Numbered from the stretch's first letter, positions 17,287 to 26,620 are shown. The stretch is DNA of 64,000 nucleotides from Bacteroidota bacterium (GCA_018267725.1 JAFDXY010000009.1:124001-188000); one strand, 5' to 3'. The notes: generated by a model not told the origin, from the letters alone. A program made the numbers and translations.

Positions 17287-17935
17287 AAATTGTTTATGCA
17301 GTTGGAGTGGCGGTAAAGACAGTTGCTTTGCATTAATACAAGCTACTCAACAAAATTATATTCCTAAAGTTTTATTGAATGTATTAAATGAAGAAGGGAA
17401 AATTTCACGCTCACACGGCATACCTTCAGAAATATTACAAGCACAAGCCAAAGCAGCCAACATACCTATTTATTTAATTAGCAGTAGTTGGAACAATTAT
17501 GAAAAAAATTTTATACAAGCATTAGCTTTTTTACAAAAACAATACAAATTAACCAACGCTGTTTTTGGCGATATTGATTTGCAAGAACACAAAAATTGGG
17601 AAGAAAAAGTTTGCACAAATGCAAACCTTACTGCATTGTTACCATTATGGAAATTAGATAGAAAAAATTTAGTAATACAAATGCTAAATGCAGGAATAAA
17701 AACTATGATTGTTAGTTGCAATGAAACAATGGGAGAAAAATTTTTAGGGGAAATTTTAACTGCCGAATTAATTGCAGAATTAGAAAATTTAGGAATTGAT
17801 GCCTGCGGCGAAAACGGAGAATACCATACATTAGTATTAAATTGCTCTTTATTTAGTAAGCCAATAGCCGTAGAAGTAACCAATACAATGCTACACAACA
17901 ACTATTGGTTTGCAGCTTTAAAACTGAAAGAGTAA
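17276..17935 (+). CDS. Diphthine-ammonia ligase family protein (PP-loop ATP pyrophosphatase)
   Basis: The N-terminal PP-loop CSWSGGKDSCFAL binds ATP for adenylation, and the family motifs FGDIDLQEHKNWEE and ACGENGEYHTL follow. Eukaryotic relatives (Dph6) amidate diphthine in EF2. Bacteria lack diphthamide, so the true substrate here is unknown. I use the ATG at 17276, just before the conserved strand; ATGs at 17258, 17261 and 17270 are in frame. The gene overlaps the end of rnhA by 11 bases. About 219 residues, a usual length for bacterial members. Confidence 0.87.
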   Translation: MQNKNCLCSWSGGKDSCFALIQATQQNYIPKVLLNVLNEEGKISRSHGIPSEILQAQAKAANIPIYLISSSWNNYEKNFIQALAFLQKQYKLTNAVFGDIDLQEHKNWEEKVCTNANLTALLPLWKLDRKNLVIQMLNAGIKTMIVSCNETMGEKFLGEILTAELIAELENLGIDACGENGEYHTLVLNCSLFSKPIAVEVTNTMLHNNYWFAALKLKE

Positions 17936-17943
17936 GATTTTAT

Positions 17944-17974
17944 TTGGAACATTTTATGACTGCCCTTATTTTCG
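17944..17974 (+). promoter_or_regulatory. Promoter of tRNA-Gln: TTG and TATTTTCG
   Basis: A TTG at 17944-17946 and TATTTTCG at 17967-17974 are separated by 20 bases, the normal distance for Bacteroidota promoters; the -7 box has one mismatch to TAnnTTTG. A small inverted repeat (CCAAAAC 17979-17985 with GTTTTGG 17993-17999) lies between it and the tRNA. Confidence 0.5.
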
Positions 17975-18006
17975 CAGCCCAAAACAAAAAAGGTTTTGGT
18001 GAAGAT

Positions 18007-18077
18007 TGGGTTATTGTGTAATGGTAGCACTACAGATTTTGATTCTGTCTGTCTAGGTTCGAATCCTAGTAACCCAA
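18007..18077 (+). tRNA. tRNA-Gln (anticodon TTG)
   Basis: A full cloverleaf can be folded: acceptor stem TGGGTTA with TAACCCA, D stem GTGT with GCAC, anticodon stem ACAGA with TCTGT around the loop TTTTGAT, and T arm CTAGG-TTCGAAT-CCTAG. The anticodon TTG reads CAA (and CAG by wobble). The 3' CCA is not encoded. The first base T and weak first pair are typical of tRNA-Gln. It stands alone, followed by a terminator. Confidence 0.95.
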
Positions 18078-18078
18078 C

Positions 18079-18114
18079 AAAAATCTCGTTTTGTAAATGC
18101 AGAACGAGATTTTT
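18079..18114 (+). terminator. Terminator after tRNA-Gln, probably bidirectional
   Basis: AAAAATCTCGTT (18079-18090) pairs perfectly with AACGAGATTTTT (18103-18114). The T run serves the tRNA transcript, and the A run gives a T run for the convergent minus-strand transcript of the MBL gene ending at 18149. Confidence 0.88.
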
Positions 18115-18148
18115 GCTTTATAGCACATCAACACAATTTTATTAGTTG

Positions 18149-19552
18149 TTAATCTAAATTAAAGCTTTCGTGTAAACGAGGTACTATTACATCTTTAAAT
18201 TTTTTCTTTACTAATCTTCGTTGAAATTCTAATTGCACATCTTCTTCTCCATGAACAATAAAAATTGTTTTTACTAAATCAGGATTTTGGCAAGCAAGAA
18301 ATTGGCATAAATCGTTATAATCTCCGTGTGCACTCATACTTCTCATGCTGCCAACTTCTGCCATTACTTTATAATATTCTCCAAAAATTCTAACTTCTTT
18401 AGCTCCATTCATTAACCTTCCGCCTAAAGATAAAGGCTCGCAATAACCAACCATTAATATGGTATTATGTTTATCTCCAATATTATTTGCAATATGATGT
18501 TTAATTCTTCCGGCATCGGCCATACCACTTGCAGAAATAATTATCATGGGTTGATGGTTATCGTTAATGGCTTTACTTTCATCAACAGATTTTGTAAAAC
18601 TTAATCCCGGAAAATCAAAAGGGTCATCATCTGTTTTTAATAATTGTTTTACTTGCTTATTAAAATTTTCGGGATGGCTTTTTACAACTTCGGTAGCTTC
18701 TGAACTTAAGGGGCTATCTACAAATACAGGTATTTTGGGTAATCTTTTTTGAAGAGATAAACTATTTAAAAAATATAATAATTCTTGTGTTCTTCCCACA
18801 CTAAATGAAGGGATAATTAATTTTCCTTTTTTCTCAACGCAAGTTTTATTTATCCATTGCTCTAAAATATTTACGGCATTGCCTGCATCTTCATGCAATT
18901 TATCTCCGTAAGTGCTTTCAATTAAAATATAATCTGCCTGCGGAAACACATCGGGAGAGCGGAGAATAACATCATTATATCTTCCAACATCTCCACTAAA
19001 AGTTAATGCAGTTGTTTTATTATTTTCTTTTAAACGCAAATGCACAGAAGCACTTCCAATTATATGCCCGGCATCGGTAAACATTACTGCTGCTTCATTA
19101 TTTATAGTGTGCCATTCATTATAATTTACAACTTCAATTAATGGTGTTACATTTTTTGCATCATCAATAGAATATAAAGGTTCTATTGGTGGCAAGCCTT
19201 GTTTGGCTCTTCGTTTATTTACAAATTTTATATCATCTCTTTGTATGGTAGCAGAATCTTCTAATAATATTTCGGTTAAATCTTTAGTAGCAGAAGTGCA
19301 AAATATTTTTCCTTTAAACCCTTCATTTACTAATCTTGGTATTAAACCCGAATGATCAATATGTGCATGAGATAATACTAAAAAACTTACATCGCTTGCT
19401 TCAAATCCAAATTGAATATTTAAGTTATCGGTGTTTTTTCCCAAGCCTTGAAACATGCCACAATCCAATAAAATTTGTGTGCCACTTTTTAAGGTAATTA
19501 AATGTTTAGAGCCTGTAACGGTTCTGGCTGCACCATGAAAAGCGATTTTCAT
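18149..19552 (-). CDS. MBL-fold / beta-CASP ribonuclease-like protein (YSH1/CPSF73 type)
   Basis: A metallo-beta-lactamase core begins at residue 1 (FHGAARTVTGSKHL) with the zinc motif SHAHIDHSG and further ligands in TDAGHIIGSA. The beta-CASP insert and Zn-dependent C-terminal motifs SASGMADAGRIKHH and SAHGDYNDL follow. Related proteins are RNA endo- or exonucleases of the CPSF73/YSH1 group that process RNA in the cytoplasm. At 467 residues it is complete. It lies 12 bases downstream of a DUF4442 gene on the same strand, a likely two-gene unit. Confidence 0.9.
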   Translation of the reverse strand: MKIAFHGAARTVTGSKHLITLKSGTQILLDCGMFQGLGKNTDNLNIQFGFEASDVSFLVLSHAHIDHSGLIPRLVNEGFKGKIFCTSATKDLTEILLEDSATIQRDDIKFVNKRRAKQGLPPIEPLYSIDDAKNVTPLIEVVNYNEWHTINNEAAVMFTDAGHIIGSASVHLRLKENNKTTALTFSGDVGRYNDVILRSPDVFPQADYILIESTYGDKLHEDAGNAVNILEQWINKTCVEKKGKLIIPSFSVGRTQELLYFLNSLSLQKRLPKIPVFVDSPLSSEATEVVKSHPENFNKQVKQLLKTDDDPFDFPGLSFTKSVDESKAINDNHQPMIIISASGMADAGRIKHHIANNIGDKHNTILMVGYCEPLSLGGRLMNGAKEVRIFGEYYKVMAEVGSMRSMSAHGDYNDLCQFLACQNPDLVKTIFIVHGEEDVQLEFQRRLVKKKFKDVIVPRLHESFNLD

Positions 19553-19564
19553 AAATATAATTTT

Positions 19565-20050
19565 TTATTTTTTTACTTTAAAACTCCAAGTTATTTTAAA
19601 CATAGCAACGGTTTCATTCATTTCATTTTTTCCTGTTGTAATACATTCAACCATTTGCCCATCTCCTGTTGTAATGGCAAGTTCAATTGCATTTTTAATT
19701 TTAATACCATCTGCACAAGTAAAAATAATTTTGCCAATAGCTTTTTTATAAAATTCGGCTTCTAATTTCACTACCAACATACTTACTGTTGGGTTGCGTT
19801 TGTAAATTTGACCAAAAGCCAATAAACCCGTACTCATTTCTCCTGCCATACTTAATACAGCAAAGTATAAAGAAGCAAAAGGATTTTTATTTACCCATTT
19901 ATATTTTACCGAAATGCTTGCTGCCGATTCATTTATTTCAACAATTTTTAACCCTGCCATAAAAGCCATTGGCAACTTAAACAGCAGAAACAGTCTGTAT
20001 TTTAAAGGATTAGTTATTTGTTGAATGAATAAAGAGAAATGATTTTTCAA
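19565..20050 (-). CDS. DUF4442 hotdog-fold protein, TTG start
   Basis: The protein resembles DUF4442, a thioesterase-like hotdog family (PLKYRLFLLFKLPMAFMAGL, then VKYKWVNKNPFASLYFAVL and a long strand rich C-terminus). No catalytic assay-based role is known to me. The only start compatible with a full family N-terminus is TTG at 20050: an in-frame TAA lies four codons upstream and the first in-frame ATG would remove about 27 conserved residues. It is followed after 12 bases by the beta-CASP gene. Confidence 0.8.
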   Translation of the reverse strand: MKNHFSLFIQQITNPLKYRLFLLFKLPMAFMAGLKIVEINESAASISVKYKWVNKNPFASLYFAVLSMAGEMSTGLLAFGQIYKRNPTVSMLVVKLEAEFYKKAIGKIIFTCADGIKIKNAIELAITTGDGQMVECITTGKNEMNETVAMFKITWSFKVKK

Positions 20051-20184
20051 ACGATTCTTTTAAATAAAGTTAGACTAATGCAATTTAATTTATTTTAAGC
20101 TTATGCCGAATATATTACACCGTTAATAAAATAATTTTTTAAAAATTAAATTGAATAAATACCTTCAACCCCAAACACTTTTTT

Positions 20185-22155
20185 ATGATAAAAAAAATAT
20201 TGGCATTTGCTTTTGCATGTTATTCTTTAAACATGGCAAATGCACAAAACAAAGATTCGCTTCCAAAATCTAAGTACGATCCGCATGTACTTTTTTCTCC
20301 CTTATTCTATAAAACATTCGGTAATGAATACCGTGGTGCAAATGGAGAACCGGGGCCGGCTTATTGGCAAAACAAAGCAGACTATTCTATTACTGCAAGT
20401 TTAAACGAAGAAACACACGAAATAAAAGGCAGTGTAACTATTACTTATAAAAACAACAGCCCGTTTGCCCTACCCTATATATGGTTACAAATGGATGAAA
20501 ATTTATATGATTTAAATTCTCGCGGTCAAGCTAAAATGCCCGCAACAGGAAGAAGCCGTTACGGCGATTCAAAAAGTACTTTTGAAGGTGGTTACAAACT
20601 TCAATCTGTAAAAATTATATCAGCCAACGGAAGTAAAGATGCCGATTATTTAGTGAACGATACCCGCATGCAAATTAAACCTGCAACTGCTATTACAGCA
20701 AAAGGCGGTGTTTTAAAAGTTAAGATAGATTATTCTTACACTGTTCCCGCAGAAGGAAGTGATAGAACAGGTATTTTAAAAACTAAAAACGGAGAAATAT
20801 TTGCTATTGCACAATGGTATCCACGCTTATGTGTGTTTGATGATTTACAAGGTTGGAATACTTTACCTTATTTAGGTGCAAGTGAATTTTATTTAGAGTA
20901 CGGAGATTTTGATGTAAGCATTACCGTGCCTGCTTCTCACATAGTTGTTGCTTCGGGCGAATTACAAAACCCGCAAGAGGTTTTAACAGCAACACAATTA
21001 AAAAGATACAACGAAGCAAAAGCAAGTGATAAAACTGTAATGATTAGAACAGAAGAAGAAGTTACAGACCCTGCTTCTCGCCCTCAAAAAGCAACTTGCA
21101 CATGGAAATATAAAATTAATAATGCAAGAGATTTTTCTTGGGCATCATCAAAAAGCTTTATTTGGGATGCAGCAAAAATGAATATGCCAAGCGGAAAAAA
21201 ATCTTTAGCAATGAGTGTTTACCCTGTTGAAAGTGCCGGACAAAATGCATGGGGCAGAGCAACAGAATACACCAAAGGAAGTATTGAAAACTATAGCAAA
21301 CGCTGGTTAGAATTTCCTTACCCTTGTGCCTCAAACGTTGCTTGTAATATTGGTGGAATGGAATATCCCGGAATTGTTTTTTGTAATTCAAGAAGTAAAG
21401 GAGCCGGTTTATTTGGTGTAACAGACCATGAGTTTGGACACACTTGGTTTCCTATGATTGTAGGCAGCAATGAAAGAAGATACGGATGGATGGATGAAGG
21501 TTTCAACACATTCATTAATTCAATTGCTTCTCACGATTTTAATAATGGTGAGTATAAAGAAAGAAAAACAGATTATCATGCAATGTCTAAGTTTTTAATC
21601 AGTCCAAGTTCAGAAGGTATAATGAACACACCAGATGCAATGTTAGAAAGAAATATAGGTGTTAATTTATATATGAAGCCTGGTTATGGTTTAACATTAT
21701 TACGCACACAAATTTTAGATAGTGTAAGATTTGATTATGCTTTTAGAAAATATGTACACGATTGGAAATACAAACATCCAAGTCCATGGGATTTTTTCCG
21801 TAGTATAGAAAATAGTGTGGGCGAAGATTTGAATTGGTTTTGGCAAGCATTCTTTGTAGAAAATTACAGATTAGACCAAGCAGTAAGTAAAGTTGAATAT
21901 GTAAACAACGATGCTAAAAACGGAGCATTAATTACTATTGAAAATTTAGACCAAATGGCAATGCCTGTAGTTGTTGAATACACTACTGCAAGCGGTAAAA
22001 TAGAAAGAAAAAAATTACCAGTTGAAATTTGGCAAAGTACATCTACTTGGAAATTTAAAGTTAATACAACCGAAGCATTAACTAAAGTTGTAATAGACCC
22101 CGACCATGTTTTTCCTGATTATAATGATGCTAACAATACTTGGAAAGCCAATTAA
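20185..22155 (+). CDS. M1 family metallopeptidase, secreted
   Basis: A signal peptide (about residues 1-20, MANAQ cleavage) leads into a 656-residue M1 aminopeptidase-like protein. The exopeptidase motif GGMEYPG occurs before the zinc site HEFGH at 415-419, with the third ligand E438 in WMDEGFN, exactly the HExxH-x18-E pattern. The N-terminal beta domain and C-terminal helical part are present. Such enzymes trim peptides in the periplasm or outside. The neighbour downstream is another secreted hydrolase (S1/P1 nuclease). A terminator follows at 22182. Confidence 0.93.
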   Translation: MIKKILAFAFACYSLNMANAQNKDSLPKSKYDPHVLFSPLFYKTFGNEYRGANGEPGPAYWQNKADYSITASLNEETHEIKGSVTITYKNNSPFALPYIWLQMDENLYDLNSRGQAKMPATGRSRYGDSKSTFEGGYKLQSVKIISANGSKDADYLVNDTRMQIKPATAITAKGGVLKVKIDYSYTVPAEGSDRTGILKTKNGEIFAIAQWYPRLCVFDDLQGWNTLPYLGASEFYLEYGDFDVSITVPASHIVVASGELQNPQEVLTATQLKRYNEAKASDKTVMIRTEEEVTDPASRPQKATCTWKYKINNARDFSWASSKSFIWDAAKMNMPSGKKSLAMSVYPVESAGQNAWGRATEYTKGSIENYSKRWLEFPYPCASNVACNIGGMEYPGIVFCNSRSKGAGLFGVTDHEFGHTWFPMIVGSNERRYGWMDEGFNTFINSIASHDFNNGEYKERKTDYHAMSKFLISPSSEGIMNTPDAMLERNIGVNLYMKPGYGLTLLRTQILDSVRFDYAFRKYVHDWKYKHPSPWDFFRSIENSVGEDLNWFWQAFFVENYRLDQAVSKVEYVNNDAKNGALITIENLDQMAMPVVVEYTTASGKIERKKLPVEIWQSTSTWKFKVNTTEALTKVVIDPDHVFPDYNDANNTWKAN

Positions 22156-22181
22156 AATTTAGCATACACAAAAAGTAAAAG

Positions 22182-22215
22182 CCGCTTCAACAATAAAATG
22201 AAGCGGTTTTTATTT
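22182..22215 (+). terminator. Rho-independent terminator after the M1 peptidase
   Basis: CCGCTTCA (22182-22189) pairs with TGAAGCGG (22199-22206), followed by TTTTTATTTT. It is oriented for plus-strand transcription and separates the peptidase from the S1/P1 nuclease gene. Confidence 0.85.
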
Positions 22216-22309
22216 TATTCATTCATAACAATGCTCAACATTTATTCTTAAAAAACGTAACCTTCTAACACATATTATTCATTACATTTACGGCTTAAAC
22301 TTCATCAGT

Positions 22310-23101
22310 ATGAAATCAATAAAAAAAGTTTTAATCATCTCTGCATTCTTATACATTCCTTATGTATCAATGGCTTGGGGCTTATTGGGGCATCGGGTAG
22401 TAGCAGAAATTGCAAGTACTTATTTAACGCCAAAAGCTAAAGCAGCAATTAAAGATATTTTAGGAAACGAATCAATGGCAATGAGTGCCAATTGGGCCGA
22501 TTTTATAAAATCAGATCCTACCTACAATTACCTAAGCTCATGGCATTATGTAGATTTTAAAGCAGGAATGAGTTGTGAAGATGTAAAAAAATATTTAGCA
22601 ATAGATACTGCCGATGATGCTTATACTAAAATAAATTTTTTAACTGCCGAATTAAAAAAGAAAAACTTAGATAAAGATAAAAAACTAATGTACTTGCGTT
22701 TATTAATTCATATTGTTGGAGATATACACCAACCTATGCACACTGCACACGATGATGACCAAGGTGGTAATAAAGTATATGTATTATGGTTTGGACAAAA
22801 ATCAAACTTGCATAGTGTATGGGATAGTAAATTAATTGACGAGCAAGGATTAAGTTATACCGAATACGCCAATGCTATAAATTATACAACACCTGCACAA
22901 AGACAAGCATGGCAAAAAGAAACAGTACAACAATGGATTTGTGATTCACATGAACTTGCCGAAAGTTTATATGCAGAAATTAAACAACCCGAACAAAAAT
23001 TAAGCTACCGTTACAACTTTGATCATATAGCACAACTAAACCAACAACTATTAAAAGGCGGTGTGCATTTAGCAGGTTTGCTAAATAGTATTTTTATGTA
23101 A
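22310..23101 (+). CDS. S1/P1 nuclease, secreted
   Basis: The 263-residue protein has a signal peptide ending before Trp23 (SMA/WGLLGH), and that Trp would be the new N-terminus, whose amine ligates zinc in this family. Other zinc ligands are seen in WGLLGHRVVAEIA, WADFIKSD, WHYVDF, HIVGDIHQPMH and GGNKVYVLWFG with NLHSVWD. The enzymes cut single-stranded DNA and RNA and can remove 3' phosphates, probably for phosphate or nucleotide scavenging outside the inner membrane. Nothing is missing. Confidence 0.93.
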   Translation: MKSIKKVLIISAFLYIPYVSMAWGLLGHRVVAEIASTYLTPKAKAAIKDILGNESMAMSANWADFIKSDPTYNYLSSWHYVDFKAGMSCEDVKKYLAIDTADDAYTKINFLTAELKKKNLDKDKKLMYLRLLIHIVGDIHQPMHTAHDDDQGGNKVYVLWFGQKSNLHSVWDSKLIDEQGLSYTEYANAINYTTPAQRQAWQKETVQQWICDSHELAESLYAEIKQPEQKLSYRYNFDHIAQLNQQLLKGGVHLAGLLNSIFM

Positions 23102-23283
23102 TTAAATATTTACAGATTAGCGAATGAATATATAAATGAATTGTTCATCTTAACAGGAAAAGGGTTATAATAATTGCATATATTTATGTGTTGGCTGCAA
23201 ACTTAATTGACACTAATAAATAGATGGCTAAAAGAAACATCAAAGATGAAATTCTAAGACTTAAAGAAAGAGCTCATAGCCCT

Positions 23284-23332
23284 GGCAAGTGTCTCACTTG
23301 CCAAAACATTTGGTGCGTAGGGATACGCACCA
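23284..23332 (+). repeat. REP-like double hairpin, copy 1
   Basis: Stem 1 pairs GGCAAGTG (23284-23291) with CACTTGCC (23295-23302) around TCT. After AAAACATTT, stem 2 pairs GGTGCGTA (23312-23319) with TACGCACC (23324-23331) around GGGA. Two perfect 8-bp stems in tandem with a GTGTCTCAC core resemble REP elements mobilised by TnpA-REP (RAYT) proteins. Confidence 0.7.
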
Positions 23333-23430
23333 TGGCAGAGGATAACGAGTGACAACAAATAAACGAACACAATGATAAATGAATAAAACATTTTTTTAAA
23401 GAATTATTTGAATACAATCATCTTAGCCTC

Positions 23431-23476
23431 GGTACGTGTCTCACGTATCAAAATATATGGTATATCCGTACACACC
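23431..23476 (+). repeat. REP-like double hairpin, diverged copy 2
   Basis: GGTACGTG (23431-23438), TCT, CACGTATC (23442-23449) repeats the first stem and GTGTCTCAC core of copy 1, with one G-T mismatch. The spacer AAAATATAT and a second half beginning GGT and ending CACACC keep the same architecture, but the second stem is imperfect. The copies share layout more than stem sequence, as expected of compensatory change. Confidence 0.55.
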
Positions 23477-23527
23477 AAAAACAGGGTGTATTTCTTTAAA
23501 TAAATAATTCGTAAATCCGCTCATTCA

Positions 23528-24739
23528 TTAAACACCAAACTCATTTTCACTTTTTGCAATAACTAAAGTAGCAACACCATTACCAATTAAATTGGTTATA
23601 GATCTTGCTTCGCTCATAAATTTATCTATACCTAATAAAAATGCTAAACCCTCTACAGGTATGGTATGTATTGCTATTAAGGTAGATGCTAATACTACAA
23701 AACCACTACCCGTAACTCCTGCAGCACCTTTGCTGGTAAGCATTAATATTAATAAAATAATTAATAACTCACTAAAGCCCAAATGCACATTATACAACTG
23801 TGCAATAAAAATAACAGCCATTGAAAGGTAGATAGATGTTCCATCTAAATTAAAAGAATAACCTGTAGGAATAACTAAACCAACTACACTTTTGCTGCAA
23901 CCCATATTTTCTAATTTTTGCATCATGGCAGGCAATGCAGTTTCTGATGAAGAAGTTCCTAACACCAATAATAATTCTTCCGAAATAATATTCAAGTAAG
24001 AAAAAATATTCAACTTATAATATTTCATTATTAAGCCCAACACAATAAATATAAATATTGCCATAGTTAAGTAAATGCAGCCCATTAGTTTAGCCAACGG
24101 AACTAAAGTTTTTAATCCAAATTTTCCAATGGTAAAAGCCATTCCGCCAAAAGCACCTAACGGTGCTAAACACATTACATATTTTAATAATACAAAAACA
24201 TATTTAGAAATTATTTGCAGTTTACTAATAATAGTTAATCTGTGTTTAGTATAGCTTAATGCAATGCCTGTTATAATTGCAATTACTAAAATTTGCAAAG
24301 TAGTATTGGCCTTAAAAAATTGTATCCAACTAAAATGCGAAGTAGCAACTACAGTATATTTTGAAGCATCTTGCACAACCAATCCGGCTTTATTAATTTT
24401 TCCGGGTTCAAACAATAACGCAACTATAATTCCTATGGCTAATGCAACCGTAGTAACTATTTCAAAATATAATAAAGATTTTATACCTATTCTTCCTGCT
24501 TTTTTTAAATTACCAACACCACCAATACCTAATACAATAGTTAAAAAAATTATGGGTGCTATAAACAGTTTAATCAACTCAATAAATTCTTTACCTAACC
24601 ATTCCATTTTTATGGCAGTTGCAGGATAATAATTACCTAAATAAATACCTGCAATAATTGCTATAAGTACATAAAATGTAAGGTGGCTAAGCATTAATTG
24701 CCACCAAGTTTTTTTTATAACATTTATTTTTTGTTGCAA
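23528..24739 (-). CDS. Dicarboxylate/amino acid:cation symporter (DAACS family)
   Basis: The 403-residue membrane protein has about eight transmembrane helices and two re-entrant loops. Family motifs are the serine-rich LVLGTSSSETALPAMMQKL (HP1), GYSFNLDGTSIYLS (TM7, NMDGT-like) and LTSKGAAGVTGSGFVVLAS (HP2). It takes up C4-dicarboxylates or acidic amino acids with Na+ or H+. The frame begins at a TTG (24739) with an in-frame stop just upstream; the alternative ATG at 24694 would still leave the first helix complete. I keep the longer form with moderate certainty. Confidence 0.92.
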   Translation of the reverse strand: MQQKINVIKKTWWQLMLSHLTFYVLIAIIAGIYLGNYYPATAIKMEWLGKEFIELIKLFIAPIIFLTIVLGIGGVGNLKKAGRIGIKSLLYFEIVTTVALAIGIIVALLFEPGKINKAGLVVQDASKYTVVATSHFSWIQFFKANTTLQILVIAIITGIALSYTKHRLTIISKLQIISKYVFVLLKYVMCLAPLGAFGGMAFTIGKFGLKTLVPLAKLMGCIYLTMAIFIFIVLGLIMKYYKLNIFSYLNIISEELLLVLGTSSSETALPAMMQKLENMGCSKSVVGLVIPTGYSFNLDGTSIYLSMAVIFIAQLYNVHLGFSELLIILLILMLTSKGAAGVTGSGFVVLASTLIAIHTIPVEGLAFLLGIDKFMSEARSITNLIGNGVATLVIAKSENEFGV

Positions 24740-24936
24740 GAATTTTTTTTATGTATTTAAAAATAAGTTTTCTGTTTTAAAAGAAAAGTAATCATACAAA
24801 TTAAAGCAATAAATATTTTTTGTTAGGTGAATGATTGTTACATTCGTTTGGCTACTACTTAGCAATAAACAAAGCTTTTAGCAAGGCAATACAGTTTATA
24901 CTAAAATTAAATCTAACATCTAAAATTGTAAATGAT

Positions 24937-26121
24937 ATGGCTGCCAAAACAGATTTATTTCAAAGTCCCGATTATTATTGTTTAGATGATTTATTAAGTG
25001 AAGAACATAAATTAATTCGCGAATCTGTTCGCAATTATGTAAAGAAAGAAATATCTCCTATTATAGAAGATTATGCACAACGTGCAACTTTTCCGCAACA
25101 CATTGTAAAGCAAATGGGCGAGTTAGGTTGTTTTGGCCCAACAGTTCCTGAAACCTACGGTGGTGGCGGATTAGATTATATTAGTTACGGATTAATGATG
25201 CAAGAATTAGAACGTGGAGATAGTGGTGTACGCAGCACTGCAAGTGTGCAAGGCAGTTTAGTTATGTTTCCTATTTACGCTTACGGAAATGAAGAACAAC
25301 GAAAAAAATATTTACCCAAATTAGCAAGCGGAGAATGGTTAGGTTGTTTTGGTTTAACAGAACCTAATCATGGTAGTGATCCCAGCTCTATGCTTACCAC
25401 GCTAAAAACAGTTGATGATTATTTTATATTAAACGGAAGTAAAATGTGGATTAGCAATGCACCTTATGCACAAGTGGCTGTAGTATGGGCTAAAGATGAA
25501 AACAATGAAATAAGAGGGGTAATTGTAGAAAGAGGAATGGAAGGCTTTACCACACCAACCACACACGGCAAATGGAGTTTGCGTGCAAGTGCAACAGGTG
25601 AATTAGTTTTTGATAATGTAAAAATTTCAAAAGAAAATATTTTGCCAAATGTAAAAGGTTTAAAGGGCCCGTTAGGTTGTTTAACCAAAGCACGTTACGG
25701 TATTGCTTGGGGTGTTATTGGTGCAGCAATGGATTGTTATGATACTGCATTACGTTATGCCAAAGAAAGAATTCAGTTTGATAAACCCATTGCAGCTTTT
25801 CAATTACAACAAAAAAAATTAGCAGAAATGATAACTGAAATTACCAAAGCACAATTACTTGTTTGGCGTTTAGGTGTTTTAATGAATGAAGGAAAAGCAA
25901 CACCGCAACAAGTTAGTATGGCAAAAAGAAACAGTTGCGAAATAGCTGCTAACATAGCAAGAGATGCACGCCAAATGCTTGGTGGCATGGGCATTACAGG
26001 CGAATACAGTATAATGAGGCACATGATGAATTTAGAAAGTGTTATTACTTACGAAGGCACACACGATATTCATTTATTAATTACCGGAATGGATGTAACA
26101 GGAATGAATGCGTTTAAATAA
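24937..26121 (+). CDS. gcdH: Glutaryl-CoA dehydrogenase (acyl-CoA dehydrogenase family)
   Basis: The flavoenzyme oxidises and decarboxylates glutaryl-CoA to crotonyl-CoA in lysine and tryptophan breakdown. The sequence follows human GCDH closely: ELERGDSGVRS, LGCFGLTEPNHGSDPSSM (FAD/acyl site), KWSLRASATGE, ARYGIAWGVIGA, and the C-terminal VITYEGTHDIH holding the catalytic Glu. I start at the ATG at 24937 (394 residues); the frame extends to a TTG at 24835, but that part is not conserved. The product crotonyl-CoA could feed the 3-hydroxybutyryl-CoA dehydrogenase at 53592. Confidence 0.93.
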   Translation: MAAKTDLFQSPDYYCLDDLLSEEHKLIRESVRNYVKKEISPIIEDYAQRATFPQHIVKQMGELGCFGPTVPETYGGGGLDYISYGLMMQELERGDSGVRSTASVQGSLVMFPIYAYGNEEQRKKYLPKLASGEWLGCFGLTEPNHGSDPSSMLTTLKTVDDYFILNGSKMWISNAPYAQVAVVWAKDENNEIRGVIVERGMEGFTTPTTHGKWSLRASATGELVFDNVKISKENILPNVKGLKGPLGCLTKARYGIAWGVIGAAMDCYDTALRYAKERIQFDKPIAAFQLQQKKLAEMITEITKAQLLVWRLGVLMNEGKATPQQVSMAKRNSCEIAANIARDARQMLGGMGITGEYSIMRHMMNLESVITYEGTHDIHLLITGMDVTGMNAFK

Positions 26122-26145
26122 ATGTGCAATTTTTTAAAAGTTTAA

Positions 26146-26616
26146 ATGCGAACTTTAATGAATGAAATAAACTACAAAAAGGTGTTGTTAGAAAGGCTTG
26201 AGTCAGTAAAAATTCTTAATGGGAGAATTGAACAATCTATAATAAATGCAACTAATGAAAATGCAATCACAAAGCAAGTGACGATATACTTAAATTATTT
26301 TAAGCAACTTCAGCTTTTAAAGGATTTCTGTATCAATAAAAATTTTCAATTTGATTTCTTTGATTATTTCCGAAATATTGATGACCTAAATGATGCCAAA
26401 TTAGATAAGATAAAGTTTGATGTTAATAGCTTAGAAACAAATAGAAGAAAATTGAAAGGCAAAAAAACAATAGCAAAACGTAAACATAATACTCCAATTA
26501 AAAATCAGAATAGATTAGATAAAATTCAGGATAAATCATCCTCGGTAATTTTTACAAAAAAAAGTATAAAAACAATTTCTGCAGGTTTGCCGGAATCTGG
26601 TAAAAAACGTCCATAA
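26146..26616 (+). CDS. Orphan protein of unknown function
   Basis: I recognise no family in this 156-residue protein. It is highly charged and mostly helical in the first 100 residues (LLERLESVKILNGRIEQSI), then a Lys/Arg-rich tail of about 55 residues with little hydrophobic content, which may be disordered and nucleic-acid binding. There is no signal peptide. An alternative ATG lies at 26158. It sits between gcdH and aroK, two housekeeping genes, and its codon style looks somewhat different, so it may be a recent insertion. It could also be a poorly conserved lineage gene. Confidence 0.55.
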   Translation: MRTLMNEINYKKVLLERLESVKILNGRIEQSIINATNENAITKQVTIYLNYFKQLQLLKDFCINKNFQFDFFDYFRNIDDLNDAKLDKIKFDVNSLETNRRKLKGKKTIAKRKHNTPIKNQNRLDKIQDKSSSVIFTKKSIKTISAGLPESGKKRP

Positions 26617-26620
26617 ATGA

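Larger units (their letters stand above)
23102..23527. other. 426-bp intergenic region with two REP-like palindromic elements
   Basis: No credible gene is seen. A 42-codon plus-strand frame (23224-23352) runs through the first palindrome and looks accidental. The region holds two related double-hairpin elements (23284-23332 and 23431-23476) and otherwise AT-rich sequence. Confidence 0.6.

Noticed and set aside
23224..23352. 42-codon frame with a CLTCQNIWC segment across the first REP-like element
   Set aside because: The Cys-rich segment is encoded by the palindrome itself; the first 19 codons might be a gene remnant, but I could not support it.
24835..24936. Upstream extension of glutaryl-CoA dehydrogenase from TTG
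   Set aside because: The residues before the ATG at 24937 do not match the family, and the ATG gives a normal N-terminus.
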